This document shows, in pieces, positions 9,588 to 19,354 of a stretch of DNA of 64,000 nt (within the stretch, counting starts at the first letter, position 1; each line of letters starts with the position of its first letter). Under the pieces are notes generated by a model that was given only the letters and a program-made list of their open reading frames with translations, was not told where the DNA came from and made no database searches. The stretch is from Shinella lacus (GTDB lineage: Bacteria > Pseudomonadota > Alphaproteobacteria > Rhizobiales > Rhizobiaceae). The DNA is taken from assembly GCF_010994755.1 (NCBI RefSeq), contig NZ_WHSB02000002.1, positions 310,001 to 374,000 of the forward strand, given 5' to 3'. The position numbers and the translations under genes were made by a program.

Positions 9588-10721
9588 ATGACGGCACTGC
9601 GGACGGCAATCGGTCTGATGAGCGGCACGAGCCTGGACGGCATCGATGTCGCGCTGCTGCGCACGGATGGCGAGGCCGTCGTCGAGCGCGGGCCATCCAT
9701 GGGGCGCCCCTACGATGCCGCCTTCCGCCGCCGCCTGCAAGGTGCCTTGGAGACCGCCAAGGCGATCGACAGACGCGAGGAGCGGCCGGGTGACCTAGGG
9801 GAAATCGAGCGCGAACTGACGCTGCGCCATGCCGAGGCCGTCAACGCCTTCCTCGCCGAAAACAACCTGAAGGCAGGCGATATCGAGGTCATCGGCTTTC
9901 ACGGCCAGACCGTATTGCATCGGCCCGATGCGGGTGTGACCGTACAGCTCGGCGACGGCGGGCTTCTGGCACGCGAGACGGGCATCGCCGTCGTCTACGA
10001 TATGCGGGCGAACGACATGGCCCATGGCGGCCAGGGCGCGCCGCTCATTCCCGTTTATCATGCAGCCTTGGCGGCCGGCCTTTCCCGCTCCACCGGCCGG
10101 GCGGTCGTCTTCGTCAATATTGGTGGCATCTCCAACATAACGTTCATCGGCAGCGGCGGCGAGATCGTCGCCTTCGACAGCGGCCCCGGCAACACGCTGA
10201 TCGACCAATGGGTCGAGGCCCATGCCGGCATTCCCTATGACCAGGGCGGCATGATCGCCTCGGAGGGCCGTGTCGATCCGGACCTCGCCAACCGCTACCT
10301 CAGCCACGACTTCTTCACCGCTCCGGTGCGCCGCTCGCTCGACCGCAACGATTTTCGCCCACCGGCAGGCACGGATGCCAGCCTCGAAGACGGTGCGCGC
10401 ACGCTGGCCCATGTCACGGCGGCGGCCATCCTGCGCTCCGCCCGTCACCTGCCGGAGCGACCGAAACTCTACGTCGTCTGCGGCGGTGGCCGGCTGAACC
10501 GGGTGATCATGGGCGATCTCGCAGCCCTTGCCGAGGTCGAAGGGGCGGAGGTGGTTGTGGCCGAGGCGGTCGATCTCAACGGCGACAGCATGGAGGCGGA
10601 GGCCTGGGCCTATCTCGCCGTGCGCTCTCTCCGCGGCCTGCCGCTCACTTTCCCGGGCACAACCGGCGTCAAGGCACCCGTCAGCGGCGGTGTATTGCAG
10701 AAACCGACCCTTGAAGATTAA
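9588..10721 (+). CDS. anmK: Anhydro-N-acetylmuramic acid kinase
   Basis: A 377-residue sugar kinase of the hexokinase/actin fold. It hydrates and phosphorylates 1,6-anhydroMurNAc to MurNAc-6-phosphate, a step in peptidoglycan recycling. The family signature [14 protein letters not shown] sits at residues 8-21, the substrate and phosphate loops GFHGQT and DSGPGN follow, and the C-terminal CGGGRLN is present. The start at 9588 is chosen because the family begins a few residues before GLMSGTS and a TGGAG ribosome site lies seven bases upstream; the frame is open further upstream but without family sequence. Its partner genes for recycling are not in the window. Confidence 0.96.
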   Translation: MTALRTAIGLMSGTSLDGIDVALLRTDGEAVVERGPSMGRPYDAAFRRRLQGALETAKAIDRREERPGDLGEIERELTLRHAEAVNAFLAENNLKAGDIEVIGFHGQTVLHRPDAGVTVQLGDGGLLARETGIAVVYDMRANDMAHGGQGAPLIPVYHAALAAGLSRSTGRAVVFVNIGGISNITFIGSGGEIVAFDSGPGNTLIDQWVEAHAGIPYDQGGMIASEGRVDPDLANRYLSHDFFTAPVRRSLDRNDFRPPAGTDASLEDGARTLAHVTAAAILRSARHLPERPKLYVVCGGGRLNRVIMGDLAALAEVEGAEVVVAEAVDLNGDSMEAEAWAYLAVRSLRGLPLTFPGTTGVKAPVSGGVLQKPTLED

Positions 10722-10815
10722 CGCTTTTTTGGCGGCGGCCTCTTAGCATCGTGGCGGACCATTCCGCGTTTTCCGCACGGGATGCTTATCCAATGTGTCT
10801 TGCGTAAGGTGACCG

Positions 10816-11994
10816 ATGAGTGGCGCGGGCTTCCTGATGGCGGCGAACTTTTTCATCGCGCAATGTTTCTGCTTTTTCTTCCTCGCGGTGTCCGTCAGGA
10901 GCCGCAATCGTATTGCCGCGCAATGGTTTGCCGGCACCTTTGCTGTCTCCTCGCTTTCCATTGTTTTCGAGTTTCTTCTTGCCAATTTCCCCCCACCGAG
11001 GCTCTGGACGGTCCTGGCCTTCGCATCGATACTCGGCGGAGCGTTCATGCTTCGGGTCGGCATCGGTCATCTTTACGGCTTGCAGGCCAATCGTAGGCAT
11101 CTGGCCGCGCTCTTTTCCGGCTTCGTGCTTTTCAACTACGTGATCTACGATCTGCCGCGTGGAACGCTGGTCCATGCTTTCACATATCAGGCACCGCTGG
11201 CTATCGCGGTCGCCATGAGCGCCTGGGCCGTCTCGCGCGCACGCGCCGCTGCCTTCGTTGACCGGATGCTCGTCGTTCTGTTGGTCATGACAAGCGTACA
11301 TTTTCCACTTAAGGCTGCGATCGCGGTCCATGCCGGGTCAGGCAGCGTCGCCAGTGACTACCTTTCCAGCCGGTTCGCGCTCTATTCGCAGAGCATCGGA
11401 GCCGTTCTCATCGTCACTATCGGCCTCGTTCTGTTATGTGTGCTGGTGCTGGAAATCATGGCGGACGAAAAGGCCAATGCGGAAGTCGATGTTCTCTCCG
11501 GCGTCTTGAACCGTCGCGGCTTCGACAGTCGCGTCGATGCGTTGATCGCAAGGCGAGGGCCGCACAGCATCGTTCTTTGCGACCTCGATCGCTTCAAGTC
11601 GGTAAACGATACCTATGGACACCAGGGCGGCGACGCCGTGATCCGCGCGTTCGGGGAGATGCTGAAGGCGGCGGCGCCGGCGGACGCCCTTGTCGCGCGC
11701 ATCGGCGGAGAGGAGTTCGTGATTTTTCTGCCGTTCACCGCCAAGGATGCGGCCCTTCTCTTCGCGCATGCTCTCCGGGCCGCAAGAGCGGTGTCGCCGG
11801 TTCCAGGCCTGCCGGAGGCGCTTCGCGTCACCTCAAGCTTCGGTGTCGCGGAAATCGGCCAGAACGAACCGCTGCGCTTCGCCATGCGCCGTGCCGACGA
11901 TGCGCTCTACGCCGCCAAGAATGCCGGGCGCGATTGCGTGCGCGAGGCGGAGTCGCCGGCCGTGGTGCTCGAAGTTTTCAAGCTGGCAAATTGA
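10816..11994 (+). CDS. Membrane diguanylate cyclase (GGDEF)
   Basis: A 392-residue protein with about seven hydrophobic segments in residues 1-215 and a GGDEF domain in residues 220-385. The active-site loop is GGEEF at 297-301, so GTP to c-di-GMP activity is likely. The product-inhibition I-site (RxxD five residues before the loop) is absent: residues 288-291 read PADA. Feedback inhibition at the primary site is therefore unlikely. The sensory membrane part has no domain I recognise. The gene stands between anmK and a convergent hydrolase. No EAL domain is present. Confidence 0.93.
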   Translation: MSGAGFLMAANFFIAQCFCFFFLAVSVRSRNRIAAQWFAGTFAVSSLSIVFEFLLANFPPPRLWTVLAFASILGGAFMLRVGIGHLYGLQANRRHLAALFSGFVLFNYVIYDLPRGTLVHAFTYQAPLAIAVAMSAWAVSRARAAAFVDRMLVVLLVMTSVHFPLKAAIAVHAGSGSVASDYLSSRFALYSQSIGAVLIVTIGLVLLCVLVLEIMADEKANAEVDVLSGVLNRRGFDSRVDALIARRGPHSIVLCDLDRFKSVNDTYGHQGGDAVIRAFGEMLKAAAPADALVARIGGEEFVIFLPFTAKDAALLFAHALRAARAVSPVPGLPEALRVTSSFGVAEIGQNEPLRFAMRRADDALYAAKNAGRDCVREAESPAVVLEVFKLAN

Positions 11995-12000
11995 AGGCAA

Positions 12001-12031
12001 GAAAAAAGCCCGGTGGCGGACCATCGGGCTT
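12001..12031 (-). terminator. Intrinsic terminator between convergent genes
   Basis: An 11-base-pair stem with one G-U pair (12006-12016 with 12021-12031) and a four-base loop. On the minus strand it is followed by T6, so it ends the hydrolase transcript. It may also slow transcription of the diguanylate cyclase from the other side. Confidence 0.8.
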
Positions 12032-12052
12032 GGTATTCACGTTTTCGGCCGC

Positions 12053-12730
12053 TCAGCGGATGCGCTTGGCGGCCGGTTCCGGCGTCAGTTCGCCGGCGAG
12101 GCGGCGGTCGAGGTAATCCTCGCATTCCGCCATCAGGGTTTCCGTCTGGCTGTTGAAGAAGTGGTTGGCGCCCGGCACCAGGCGGTGCGTGATCAGGATG
12201 CCCTTCTGCGTCTTCAGCTTTTCGACGAGACCGTTGACGTCCTTTTCCGGTGCCACCTTGTCCGCATCACCGTTGATGATGAGGCCGGACGACGGGCAGG
12301 GGGCGAGGAACGAGAAGTCGTAGATGTTCGGCTGTGGGGCGATCGACATGAAACCTTCGATCTCCGGGCGGCGCATCAGGAGCTGCATGCCGATCCAGGC
12401 GCCGAAGGAATAGCCGGCGACCCAGCAGCTCTTCGAATCGGGATGCAGGCTCTGCACCCAGTCGAGCGCGGAGGCCGCATCCGACAGTTCACCCGCGCCA
12501 TGGTCGAATTCGCCCTGGCTGCGGCCGATGCCGCGGAAGTTGAAGCGCAGCGTCGTAAAGCCGCGCTTCTGGAACATGTAGAAGAGCTGGTAGACGATCT
12601 GGTTGTTCATCGTGCCGCCGAACTGCGGGTGCGGATGCAACACGATGGCGATGGGGGCGTTCTTCTGCTTGGACGGCTGGTAACGGCCTTCGAGGCGACC
12701 GGCGGGTCCGTTGAAGATGATTTCGGGCAT
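12053..12730 (-). CDS. Alpha/beta hydrolase
   Basis: A 225-residue alpha/beta hydrolase of the small dienelactone-hydrolase or YfbB-like type. The nucleophile elbow is GYSFG with S108; an aspartate in NGDAD near 161 and a histidine in GANHFF near 192 complete the triad. HPHPQFGG near the N-terminus supplies the oxyanion hole. The substrate is unknown. The ATG at 12730 is chosen because GGAGTGAGA directly precedes it; an in-frame ATG nine codons upstream lacks such a site. The gene is divergent from the suf operon, so the iron-responsive sites in between could also affect it. Confidence 0.88.
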   Translation of the reverse strand: MPEIIFNGPAGRLEGRYQPSKQKNAPIAIVLHPHPQFGGTMNNQIVYQLFYMFQKRGFTTLRFNFRGIGRSQGEFDHGAGELSDAASALDWVQSLHPDSKSCWVAGYSFGAWIGMQLLMRRPEIEGFMSIAPQPNIYDFSFLAPCPSSGLIINGDADKVAPEKDVNGLVEKLKTQKGILITHRLVPGANHFFNSQTETLMAECEDYLDRRLAGELTPEPAAKRIR

Positions 12731-12782
12731 TCTCACTCCGGCAAGTTCGGATTCCAAAACGGATTCTTGTCAACTGAAGTCT

Positions 12783-12831
12783 TGACGAAACCAGTCAGCT
12801 TTTCTAGAACCTAGTTTAGAACCATTCGAAA
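12783..12831 (+). promoter_or_regulatory. Iron-responsive operator region of suf (IRO and ICE motifs)
   Basis: Two motifs lie in the 212-base gap before sufS2. TGA-N9-TCA at 12783-12797 fits the IRO box recognised by RirA. TTTAGAACCATTCGAAA at 12815-12831 is a palindrome with one mismatch and fits the ICE element recognised by Irr. In Agrobacterium the equivalent suf operon is known to be under Irr/RirA-type iron control. The IRO consensus is short and could occur by chance; the ICE match is stronger. Confidence 0.6.
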
Positions 12832-12942
12832 CTGTATGGGCGCATCGGGCGCCGTGAGATTGGTGTCATAAGGCAAGCCCGACGGAAATTTCAAGAAAAA
12901 TGCACGCCGCTTTGTGAGATGCCCGGCGGGTACGGATAAAGA

Positions 12943-14100
12943 ATGACGAAGACGGAGCGCACATATCTGGACTGGAACGCCACCGCGCCGCTTTCGGCTG
13001 CGGCGCGCGTGGCCGTTCTCGCTGCACTCGATACGGTCGGCAATCCGTCCTCCGTGCACGGCGAGGGCCGGGCGCTGCGCATGCTGGTGGAAGCCGCGCG
13101 CCGCGACGTCGCCGCTCTGGTCCATGCCGCCCCGGCGCATGTGATCTTCACAAGCGGTGCGACGGAAGCCGCAAACCTCGTCCTGACGCCCGATTACCGC
13201 ATGGGCCGCACGCCGCTTGCCATCGGCCATCTCTACCATTCCGAGATCGAACATCCGGCGATTCGCGAAGGCGGACGGTTTTCGCGCGACAAGCTGACAT
13301 CCATTCCGGTCACGCCGGCCGGTCTGGTCGATCTCGCCGCGCTGGAAACGCTGCTTGTGGGCCACGACAAGGCAAAAGGCCTGCCGATGGTCGCCGTCAT
13401 GCTCGTCAATAACGAGACGGGAATCGTTCAGCCGGTAAAATCGGCGGCTGAAATCGTGCACCGCCACGGCGGGCTGTTCGTCGTCGACGCGGTGCAGGCA
13501 GCCGGCCGTATCCCGGTCGATATCGAGGCGCTGGATGCGGACTTTTTGATCCTCTCCTCGCACAAGCTCGGCGGCCCGAAGGGCGCCGGCGCGCTTGTGT
13601 CTCGCGGCGAGGTGCTGATGCCCGTGCCGCTGATCCGCGGCGGCGGGCAGGAGAAGGGGCATCGCTCCGGCACGGAAAATCCGGCCGCTCTCGCCGGCTT
13701 TGCCGCGGCTGCGCGCGCTGCCGCTGCCGATTTTGCGGATCGCAACGCCCGGATCGGCGGGCTGCGCGATACGCTGGAGGCCGGCATGCGCATGGCGACA
13801 AACGACGTTATCATCCACGGCGCGGATATCGAACGTGTCGCCAACACCTCCTTCTTCAGCCTGCCGGGCCTGAAGTCGGAAACGGGGCAGATCGCCTTCG
13901 ATCTCGAAGGCATTGCGCTGTCGGCCGGTTCCGCCTGCTCCTCCGGCAAGGTCGGGCAGAGCCATGTGCTGACGGCCATGGGCTTCGATGCGGCCCTTGG
14001 CGCCTTGCGTGTGTCGTTGGGTTCAGGCTCTACGCAGGCGGATGTGGACTGCTTTCTCGCGGCCTTTTCGCGTGTCGTCTCACGGCGGCGCGCGGCCTGA
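12943..14100 (+). CDS. sufS2: Cysteine desulfurase, NifS/IscS class (first suf gene)
   Basis: A 385-residue PLP enzyme that takes sulfur from cysteine for Fe-S cluster synthesis. The PLP lysine is K208 in [10 protein letters not shown] and the catalytic cysteine C332 in [10 protein letters not shown]. The SAC-SSGK loop places it in the IscS/NifS class (group I), unlike the second desulfurase of this operon at 18101, which is group II. It leads the suf operon, 139 bases ahead of sufB, and sits behind the iron-responsive region. The order matches the rhizobial operon usually written sufS2BCDS1XA, from which the symbol is taken. Confidence 0.93.
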   Translation: MTKTERTYLDWNATAPLSAAARVAVLAALDTVGNPSSVHGEGRALRMLVEAARRDVAALVHAAPAHVIFTSGATEAANLVLTPDYRMGRTPLAIGHLYHSEIEHPAIREGGRFSRDKLTSIPVTPAGLVDLAALETLLVGHDKAKGLPMVAVMLVNNETGIVQPVKSAAEIVHRHGGLFVVDAVQAAGRIPVDIEALDADFLILSSHKLGGPKGAGALVSRGEVLMPVPLIRGGGQEKGHRSGTENPAALAGFAAAARAAAADFADRNARIGGLRDTLEAGMRMATNDVIIHGADIERVANTSFFSLPGLKSETGQIAFDLEGIALSAGSACSSGKVGQSHVLTAMGFDAALGALRVSLGSGSTQADVDCFLAAFSRVVSRRRAA

Positions 14101-14239
14101 GGGGAATCTTGCGGAAACTCAAGTTTTCGCTTGCCAAAAGGTGGGAAAGTCCGCCTTTGGCGCCTACATAAGCGGCGGGAGGTCCCGCCAGACGTTGACA
14201 AACTGCCGGACCTTGTATCCGGCAAGATTGGAGAACGAT

Positions 14240-15709
14240 ATGCCTGCGGTGCAGGAAACGATCGATCAGGTCCGTCAGATAGACGTCGACCAGTACAAAT
14301 ACGGTTTCGAGACGACGATCGAAATGGAGAAGGCTCCGAAGGGGCTTTCCGAGGAGATCATCCGTTTCATCTCGGCCAAGAAGGGCGAGCCCGACTGGAT
14401 GCTCGAATGGCGTCTTGCGGCCTATCAGCGTTGGCTGACGCTCGAAGAGCCGACCTGGGCGCGCGTCGAATACCCGAAGATCGACTTCAACGACCTCTAT
14501 TATTATGCGGCTCCGAAGAACCAGAGCGGCCCGAAGTCGATTGACGAAGTCGACCCCGAACTTCTGAAAATGTACGAAAAACTCGGCATTCCGCTGCGCG
14601 AGCAGGAAATCCTGGCCGGCGTGCAGACCTCGAAGATCGCCGTCGATGCCGTGTTCGATTCGGTCTCGGTCGTCACGACCTTCAAGGAAGAGCTGAAGAA
14701 GGCCGGCGTGATCTTCATGTCGATCTCGGAAGCGATCCGCGAATATCCCGATCTCGTGAAGAAGTATCTCGGCACCGTCGTGCCGACGTCCGACAATTTC
14801 TACGCGACGCTGAACTCGGCTGTCTTCACTGACGGCTCGTTCGTCTTCGTGCCGAAGGGCGTCCGTTGCCCGATGGAACTGTCGACCTACTTCCGCATCA
14901 ACGAGAAGAACACGGGCCAGTTCGAGCGCACGCTGATCATCGCGGAAGAGGGCGCCTACGTCTCCTACCTCGAAGGCTGCACCGCGCCGCAGCGCGACGA
15001 AAACCAGCTTCACGCTGCCGTCGTCGAGCTCGTTGCGCTGGATGATGCCGAGATCAAGTACTCCACCGTCCAGAACTGGTATCCGGGCGACAAGGACGGC
15101 AAGGGCGGCATCTACAACTTCGTCACCAAGCGCGGCGATTGCCGGGGCAAGAATTCCAAGATTTCGTGGACGCAGGTTGAGACCGGCTCTGCGATCACCT
15201 GGAAGTACCCGTCCTGCATCCTGCGCGGCGATGGTTCGCGCGGCGAGTTCTACTCGATCGCGGTGTCGAACGGCCACCAGCAGATCGACAGCGGCACCAA
15301 GATGATCCATCTCGGCAAGAACACGTCGAGCCGCATCGTCTCGAAGGGTATTTCCGCCGGCTTCTCCAACAACACCTATCGCGGCCAGGTTTCGGCCCAC
15401 CGCAAGGCGGAGAACGCGCGCAACTTCACCCAGTGCGATTCGCTGCTGATCGGCGACAAGTGCGGCGCGCATACCGTGCCCTATATCGAGGCGAAGAACG
15501 CGACGGCGCAGTTCGAGCACGAGGCGACCACCTCGAAGATCTCGGAAGACCAGCTGTTCTACTGCCTGCAGCGCGGCATCCCGACCGAAGCGGCGATCGC
15601 GCTGATCGTCAACGGCTTCGTCAAGGAAGTCATCCAGGAACTGCCGATGGAATTCGCCGTCGAGGCGCAGAAGCTGATCGGCATCTCGCTGGAAGGTTCG
15701 GTCGGCTGA
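14240..15709 (+). CDS. sufB: Fe-S cluster assembly protein SufB
   Basis: A 489-residue scaffold subunit of the SufBC2D complex, where new Fe-S clusters are built. The sequence runs through the family landmarks, including the beta-helix core with [15 protein letters not shown] and the C-terminal [15 protein letters not shown] segment that holds a conserved cysteine. The ATG at 14240 follows TTGGAGAACG and matches the usual SufB N-terminus; the frame is open upstream but that would overlap the desulfurase. The 139 bases between sufS2 and sufB could hold an internal promoter. Confidence 0.97.
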   Translation: MPAVQETIDQVRQIDVDQYKYGFETTIEMEKAPKGLSEEIIRFISAKKGEPDWMLEWRLAAYQRWLTLEEPTWARVEYPKIDFNDLYYYAAPKNQSGPKSIDEVDPELLKMYEKLGIPLREQEILAGVQTSKIAVDAVFDSVSVVTTFKEELKKAGVIFMSISEAIREYPDLVKKYLGTVVPTSDNFYATLNSAVFTDGSFVFVPKGVRCPMELSTYFRINEKNTGQFERTLIIAEEGAYVSYLEGCTAPQRDENQLHAAVVELVALDDAEIKYSTVQNWYPGDKDGKGGIYNFVTKRGDCRGKNSKISWTQVETGSAITWKYPSCILRGDGSRGEFYSIAVSNGHQQIDSGTKMIHLGKNTSSRIVSKGISAGFSNNTYRGQVSAHRKAENARNFTQCDSLLIGDKCGAHTVPYIEAKNATAQFEHEATTSKISEDQLFYCLQRGIPTEAAIALIVNGFVKEVIQELPMEFAVEAQKLIGISLEGSVG

Positions 15710-15724
15710 CCGGGTAAGGAATAT

Positions 15725-15744
15725 CCCGGCGGATTTCCGCCGGG
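15725..15744 (+). other. Strong RNA hairpin after sufB
   Basis: CCCGGCGG and CCGCCGGG form a perfect eight-base-pair stem with a four-base loop, 15 bases past the sufB stop. There is no T-run, so it is not a standard terminator. It may protect the 3' end of upstream mRNA or lower expression of later genes. Confidence 0.5.
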
Positions 15745-15823
15745 CGGCCGGACAGGTCTTTCGATGAAGTTCCCGCGTGATCCGTTATATTAGACGGTGC
15801 GGTTCTCATCGGGAGAAGACGAC

Positions 15824-15985
15824 ATGGATCCGGTCAATTTGACGTATTATGCCGTGGTTTGCGGTGGACTGGCAGCGTATGCGCCCAATGTTCGGAATTT
15901 GGCGGTACGCACGGTAGTGGGGCTTGGCCTCGGCGGTTTCTCCGCCATGATGCTTCCGGTGGTCCATTTTTTCCTCGGCTTCTGA
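15824..15985 (+). CDS. Small membrane protein between sufB and sufC
   Basis: A 53-residue hypothetical protein with two short hydrophobic stretches (about residues 6-20 and 28-50) rich in glycine. The ATG at 15824 has a good ribosome site (GGGAGAAGACGAC). It sits inside the suf operon on the same strand, 38 bases before the sufC ribosome site, so it is co-transcribed with the Fe-S machinery. I do not recognise the family. It could be a lineage-specific passenger or a membrane partner of the Suf complex; nothing in its sequence binds metal, as it has one cysteine only. Confidence 0.65.
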   Translation: MDPVNLTYYAVVCGGLAAYAPNVRNLAVRTVVGLGLGGFSAMMLPVVHFFLGF

Positions 15986-16033
15986 AACCAAGACGGGAGC
16001 GTTTGAGCGCTCCGAACGCAGGACCGAGAAACC

Positions 16034-16789
16034 ATGCTTGAAATCAAGAATCTGCACGCCCGCATCGCCGAAGACGGCACCGAGATCATCCGCGGCCTGA
16101 ACCTCACCGTGAAGGCGGGCGAAGTCGCCGCCATCATGGGTCCGAACGGCTCCGGCAAGTCGACGCTCTCCTATATCCTCGCCGGCCGAGAAGACTACGA
16201 AGTCACCGAAGGCGAGATCCTCTATAACGGCGAGAGCATCCTGGAACTCGACCCGTCCGAGCGCGCCGCCAAGGGCATCTTCCTGGCCTTCCAGTACCCG
16301 GTCGAAATTCCGGGCGTCGCCACCATGCAGTTCCTCAAGGTCGCGATGAACGAGCAGCGCAAGGCGCGCGGCGAGGCGGAACTGACGACGCCGGACTTCA
16401 TGCGCCGCGTCAAGGAATCGGCCGCCGAACTGAAGATCGCGCCGGAAATGCTGCGCCGTCCGCTCAACGTCGGTTTCTCCGGCGGTGAGAAGAAGCGCGC
16501 GGAAATCCTGCAGATGTCGCTGCTGGAGCCGAAGCTGTGCATCCTTGACGAGACGGATTCCGGCCTCGACATCGACGCGCTGAAGATCGTCGCCGACGGC
16601 GTCAACGCGCTGCGTTCGCCCGACCGCGCCGTCGTCGTCATCACGCACTACCAGCGCCTGCTCGACTATATCGTGCCGGATACGGTTCACGTCCTCTACA
16701 AGGGCCAGGTCATCAAGTCCGGCGACAAGACGCTGGCCCATGAGCTGGAAGCAAACGGCTATGCCGACATCATCGATGCTGCTGCCTGA
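16034..16789 (+). CDS. sufC: Fe-S cluster assembly ATPase SufC
   Basis: A 251-residue ABC-type ATPase that powers the SufBC2D scaffold. Walker A is GPNGSGKS at residues 36-43, the signature FSGGEKKR, Walker B LCILDETDSGLD, and the H-loop histidine is in ITHYQR. The DETDSGLD sequence is characteristic of SufC rather than transport ATPases. It is soluble with no membrane partner. The gene lies 21 bases ahead of sufD in the operon. Confidence 0.97.
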   Translation: MLEIKNLHARIAEDGTEIIRGLNLTVKAGEVAAIMGPNGSGKSTLSYILAGREDYEVTEGEILYNGESILELDPSERAAKGIFLAFQYPVEIPGVATMQFLKVAMNEQRKARGEAELTTPDFMRRVKESAAELKIAPEMLRRPLNVGFSGGEKKRAEILQMSLLEPKLCILDETDSGLDIDALKIVADGVNALRSPDRAVVVITHYQRLLDYIVPDTVHVLYKGQVIKSGDKTLAHELEANGYADIIDAAA

Positions 16790-16810
16790 GCACGGTGAAG
16801 GAGTGATCTC

Positions 16811-18085
16811 ATGAACATGCAGACAGGCATGAAGCTGTCCGTCGCCGAAACGGCGCTCTGCGAAGCCTACGACCACGCGATCGGCGAACTGCCGGGCGAT
16901 GGCGCCGTGCTCGCGGCCCGCGACGTGCTGATCAGCGACTTCAAGGATGCCGGCCTTCCGACGCGCCGCGTCGAGGCCTGGCACTATACGGACCTCAAGG
17001 CGCTGCTGCGCGCCGTGCCGGCTTTCGATCCGGCGGCCTCTGCCGCCAAGGTCGGCCCGCTCGTCGAGGGCGCGACGGTGCTTTCGGTCGTCAACGGCGT
17101 TGCCGATAGCCGCGCTTCGGCCGAGGGCGTGACGCTGCGCACCTTCGCCGATGCGCTTGCCGACGGCACCGCCGCGGAGGGCCTCACCGCCCGCGACAGC
17201 GACGACACGATCGGCCGCATCAACGGCGCCTTCGTGCGCGACGGTTTCGTGCTCGATTTCCCGGCCGGGACCGAGCTTGAAGCCCCGCTCGAAATCCAGG
17301 CGATCCAGAATGCCGGCCAGACGCACACGCGCTTCCCGGCAACCTTCGGCGCCAACACCAAGGCGACCGTCATCGAGCGCTACCTGGCCGTCAGCGACAA
17401 CGCGGCCCTGGTGACGTCTGTCAGCGACATTTCGCTCGCCGATGGCGCGGAAATCACCTGGATCATCTTCCAGGGCCAAGGTCTTGCCGATACCCATCTC
17501 GGCCAGATCCGCATCACGCTCGGCACCGATGCGAAACTGCGCCTTTACGTCATCAATGCCGGCGGCAAGCTCGTGCGGCAGGAAATCCACGTCGTGGTGG
17601 CGGGCGAGGGCTCGGACCTCATCCTACGCGGCATCAACCTGCTCGGCGGCGAGACGCACAATGACGTGACCTTCACGGTCGGCCACAACGTGCCGAACAC
17701 GACCTCTACCGAGGTGATCCGCAACGTGATCTTCGATCGCGCCCGCGGCGTCTTCCAGGGCCAGATCCGCGTGGCGCCGGATGCGCAGAAGACCGACGCG
17801 AAGATGTCGTGCAACACACTGCTCCTGTCGGACGAAGCGGATTTCTCGGCCAAGCCGGAACTCGAAATCTTCGCCGACGACGTGCAGTGCGGCCATGGTG
17901 CGACCGTGATCGACATCGACCACGTGCAGCTCTTCTACCTGATGGCCCGCGGCATTCCGGAGAACAAGGCGCGCGCCATGCTGGTCAACGCCTTCGTCGC
18001 CGAGATCGTCGAGGAGCTGGAAGACGAGCCGCTGGTCGAGGCGCTGGAAGGCGTCATCGCCGCCTGGCTCGAAAAGCACGCCTAG
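16811..18085 (+). CDS. sufD: Fe-S cluster assembly protein SufD
   Basis: A 424-residue beta-helix protein, the SufB paralogue of the SufBC2D complex, thought to aid iron entry and cluster formation. The C-terminal region shows the shared SufB/SufD core (CGHGATVIDID and FYLMARGIP). The ATG at 16811 follows GAAGGAGTG. Fifteen bases separate it from sufS, in keeping with one mRNA. Confidence 0.95.
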   Translation: MNMQTGMKLSVAETALCEAYDHAIGELPGDGAVLAARDVLISDFKDAGLPTRRVEAWHYTDLKALLRAVPAFDPAASAAKVGPLVEGATVLSVVNGVADSRASAEGVTLRTFADALADGTAAEGLTARDSDDTIGRINGAFVRDGFVLDFPAGTELEAPLEIQAIQNAGQTHTRFPATFGANTKATVIERYLAVSDNAALVTSVSDISLADGAEITWIIFQGQGLADTHLGQIRITLGTDAKLRLYVINAGGKLVRQEIHVVVAGEGSDLILRGINLLGGETHNDVTFTVGHNVPNTTSTEVIRNVIFDRARGVFQGQIRVAPDAQKTDAKMSCNTLLLSDEADFSAKPELEIFADDVQCGHGATVIDIDHVQLFYLMARGIPENKARAMLVNAFVAEIVEELEDEPLVEALEGVIAAWLEKHA

Positions 18086-18100
18086 TAAAGGACCGACGAG

Positions 18101-19342
18101 ATGGAACATGCGTTGCCCACAGCAGGCTATGACGTCGAGGCGATCCGCAAGGATTTCCCGATCCTGTCGAAGACGGTCTATGGCAAGTCGCTGGTCTATC
18201 TCGACAACGGCGCCTCGGCGCAGAAGCCGCAGTCGGTGATCGACGCGATTTCGCATGCCTATTCGAACGAATATGCAAACGTGCATCGCGGCCTGCACTT
18301 CCTCTCCAATGCGGCGACGGACGCCTATGAGGCGGCGCGCGAAAAGGTGCGCCGTTTCCTGAATGCATCTTCGGTCGACGAGATCATCTTCACGAAATCC
18401 TCGACCGAGGCGATCAACACGGTCGCCTACGGCTACGGCATGCCGAAGATCGGCGAGGGCGACGAGATCGTGCTCTCGATCATGGAGCACCACTCCAACA
18501 TCGTGCCGTGGCATTTCATCCGCGAACGGCAGGGCGCCAAGCTGGTCTGGGCGCCGGTGGACGATGCGGGTGCGTTCCACATCGAAGATTTCGAAAAATG
18601 CCTGACGGAGCGCACCAAGCTCATCGCCATCACGCATATGTCGAATGCGCTCGGCACCATCGTGCCCGTCAAGGAGATTTGCCGCATCGCCCGCGAGCGC
18701 GGCATTCCGGTGCTGGTCGATGGCTCGCAGGGCGCCGTGCACATGCCGGTCGACGTGCGCGACATCGATTGCGACTGGTACGTGATGACCGGCCACAAGC
18801 TCTACGGCCCCTCCGGCATCGGCGTGCTCTACGGCAAGATGGACCGCCTCAAGGAGATGCGCCCCTTCCAGGGCGGCGGCGAGATGATCGTCGACGTGAC
18901 GGAAGACATCGTCACCTACAACGACCCGCCGCACCGTTTTGAAGCCGGCACGCCGCCGATCGTGCAGGCGATCGGCCTCGGCCATGCGCTCGACTATATG
19001 GAAAAGATCGGCCGCGCGGCAATCTCGACGCACGAGGCGGATCTGCGCGACTATGCCCACGAGCGGCTCTCGGCGATCAATTCGCTGAAGATCTTCGGCA
19101 CGGCGCCGGGTAAGGGCTCGATCTTCTCCTTCGAGCTCGAAGGTATTCACGCGCACGACGTCTCGATGGTCATCGACCGGGCGGGTGTGGCGGTGCGCGC
19201 TGGCACCCATTGTGCGCAGCCGCTCTTGAAACGCTTCGGCGTCACCTCCACATGCCGTGCATCGTTCGGCCTGTACAATACGCGCGCCGAGGTGGATGCT
19301 CTCGCCGATGCGCTTGATCATGCCCGCAAGTTTTTTGCCTGA
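18101..19342 (+). CDS. sufS: Cysteine desulfurase SufS (group II)
   Basis: A 413-residue PLP-dependent desulfurase of the SufS/CsdA class, which provides sulfur to the Suf scaffold. The PLP lysine is K233 in MTGHKLYGPSG and the catalytic cysteine C371 in RAGTHCAQP. Group II enzymes usually pass persulfide to SufE or SufU; no sufE-like gene is in this operon, so the acceptor is elsewhere or is the SufT or IscU-like protein. It is the second desulfurase of the operon. Confidence 0.96.
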   Translation: MEHALPTAGYDVEAIRKDFPILSKTVYGKSLVYLDNGASAQKPQSVIDAISHAYSNEYANVHRGLHFLSNAATDAYEAAREKVRRFLNASSVDEIIFTKSSTEAINTVAYGYGMPKIGEGDEIVLSIMEHHSNIVPWHFIRERQGAKLVWAPVDDAGAFHIEDFEKCLTERTKLIAITHMSNALGTIVPVKEICRIARERGIPVLVDGSQGAVHMPVDVRDIDCDWYVMTGHKLYGPSGIGVLYGKMDRLKEMRPFQGGGEMIVDVTEDIVTYNDPPHRFEAGTPPIVQAIGLGHALDYMEKIGRAAISTHEADLRDYAHERLSAINSLKIFGTAPGKGSIFSFELEGIHAHDVSMVIDRAGVAVRAGTHCAQPLLKRFGVTSTCRASFGLYNTRAEVDALADALDHARKFFA

Positions 19343-19354
19343 GGAGGTGGACCC

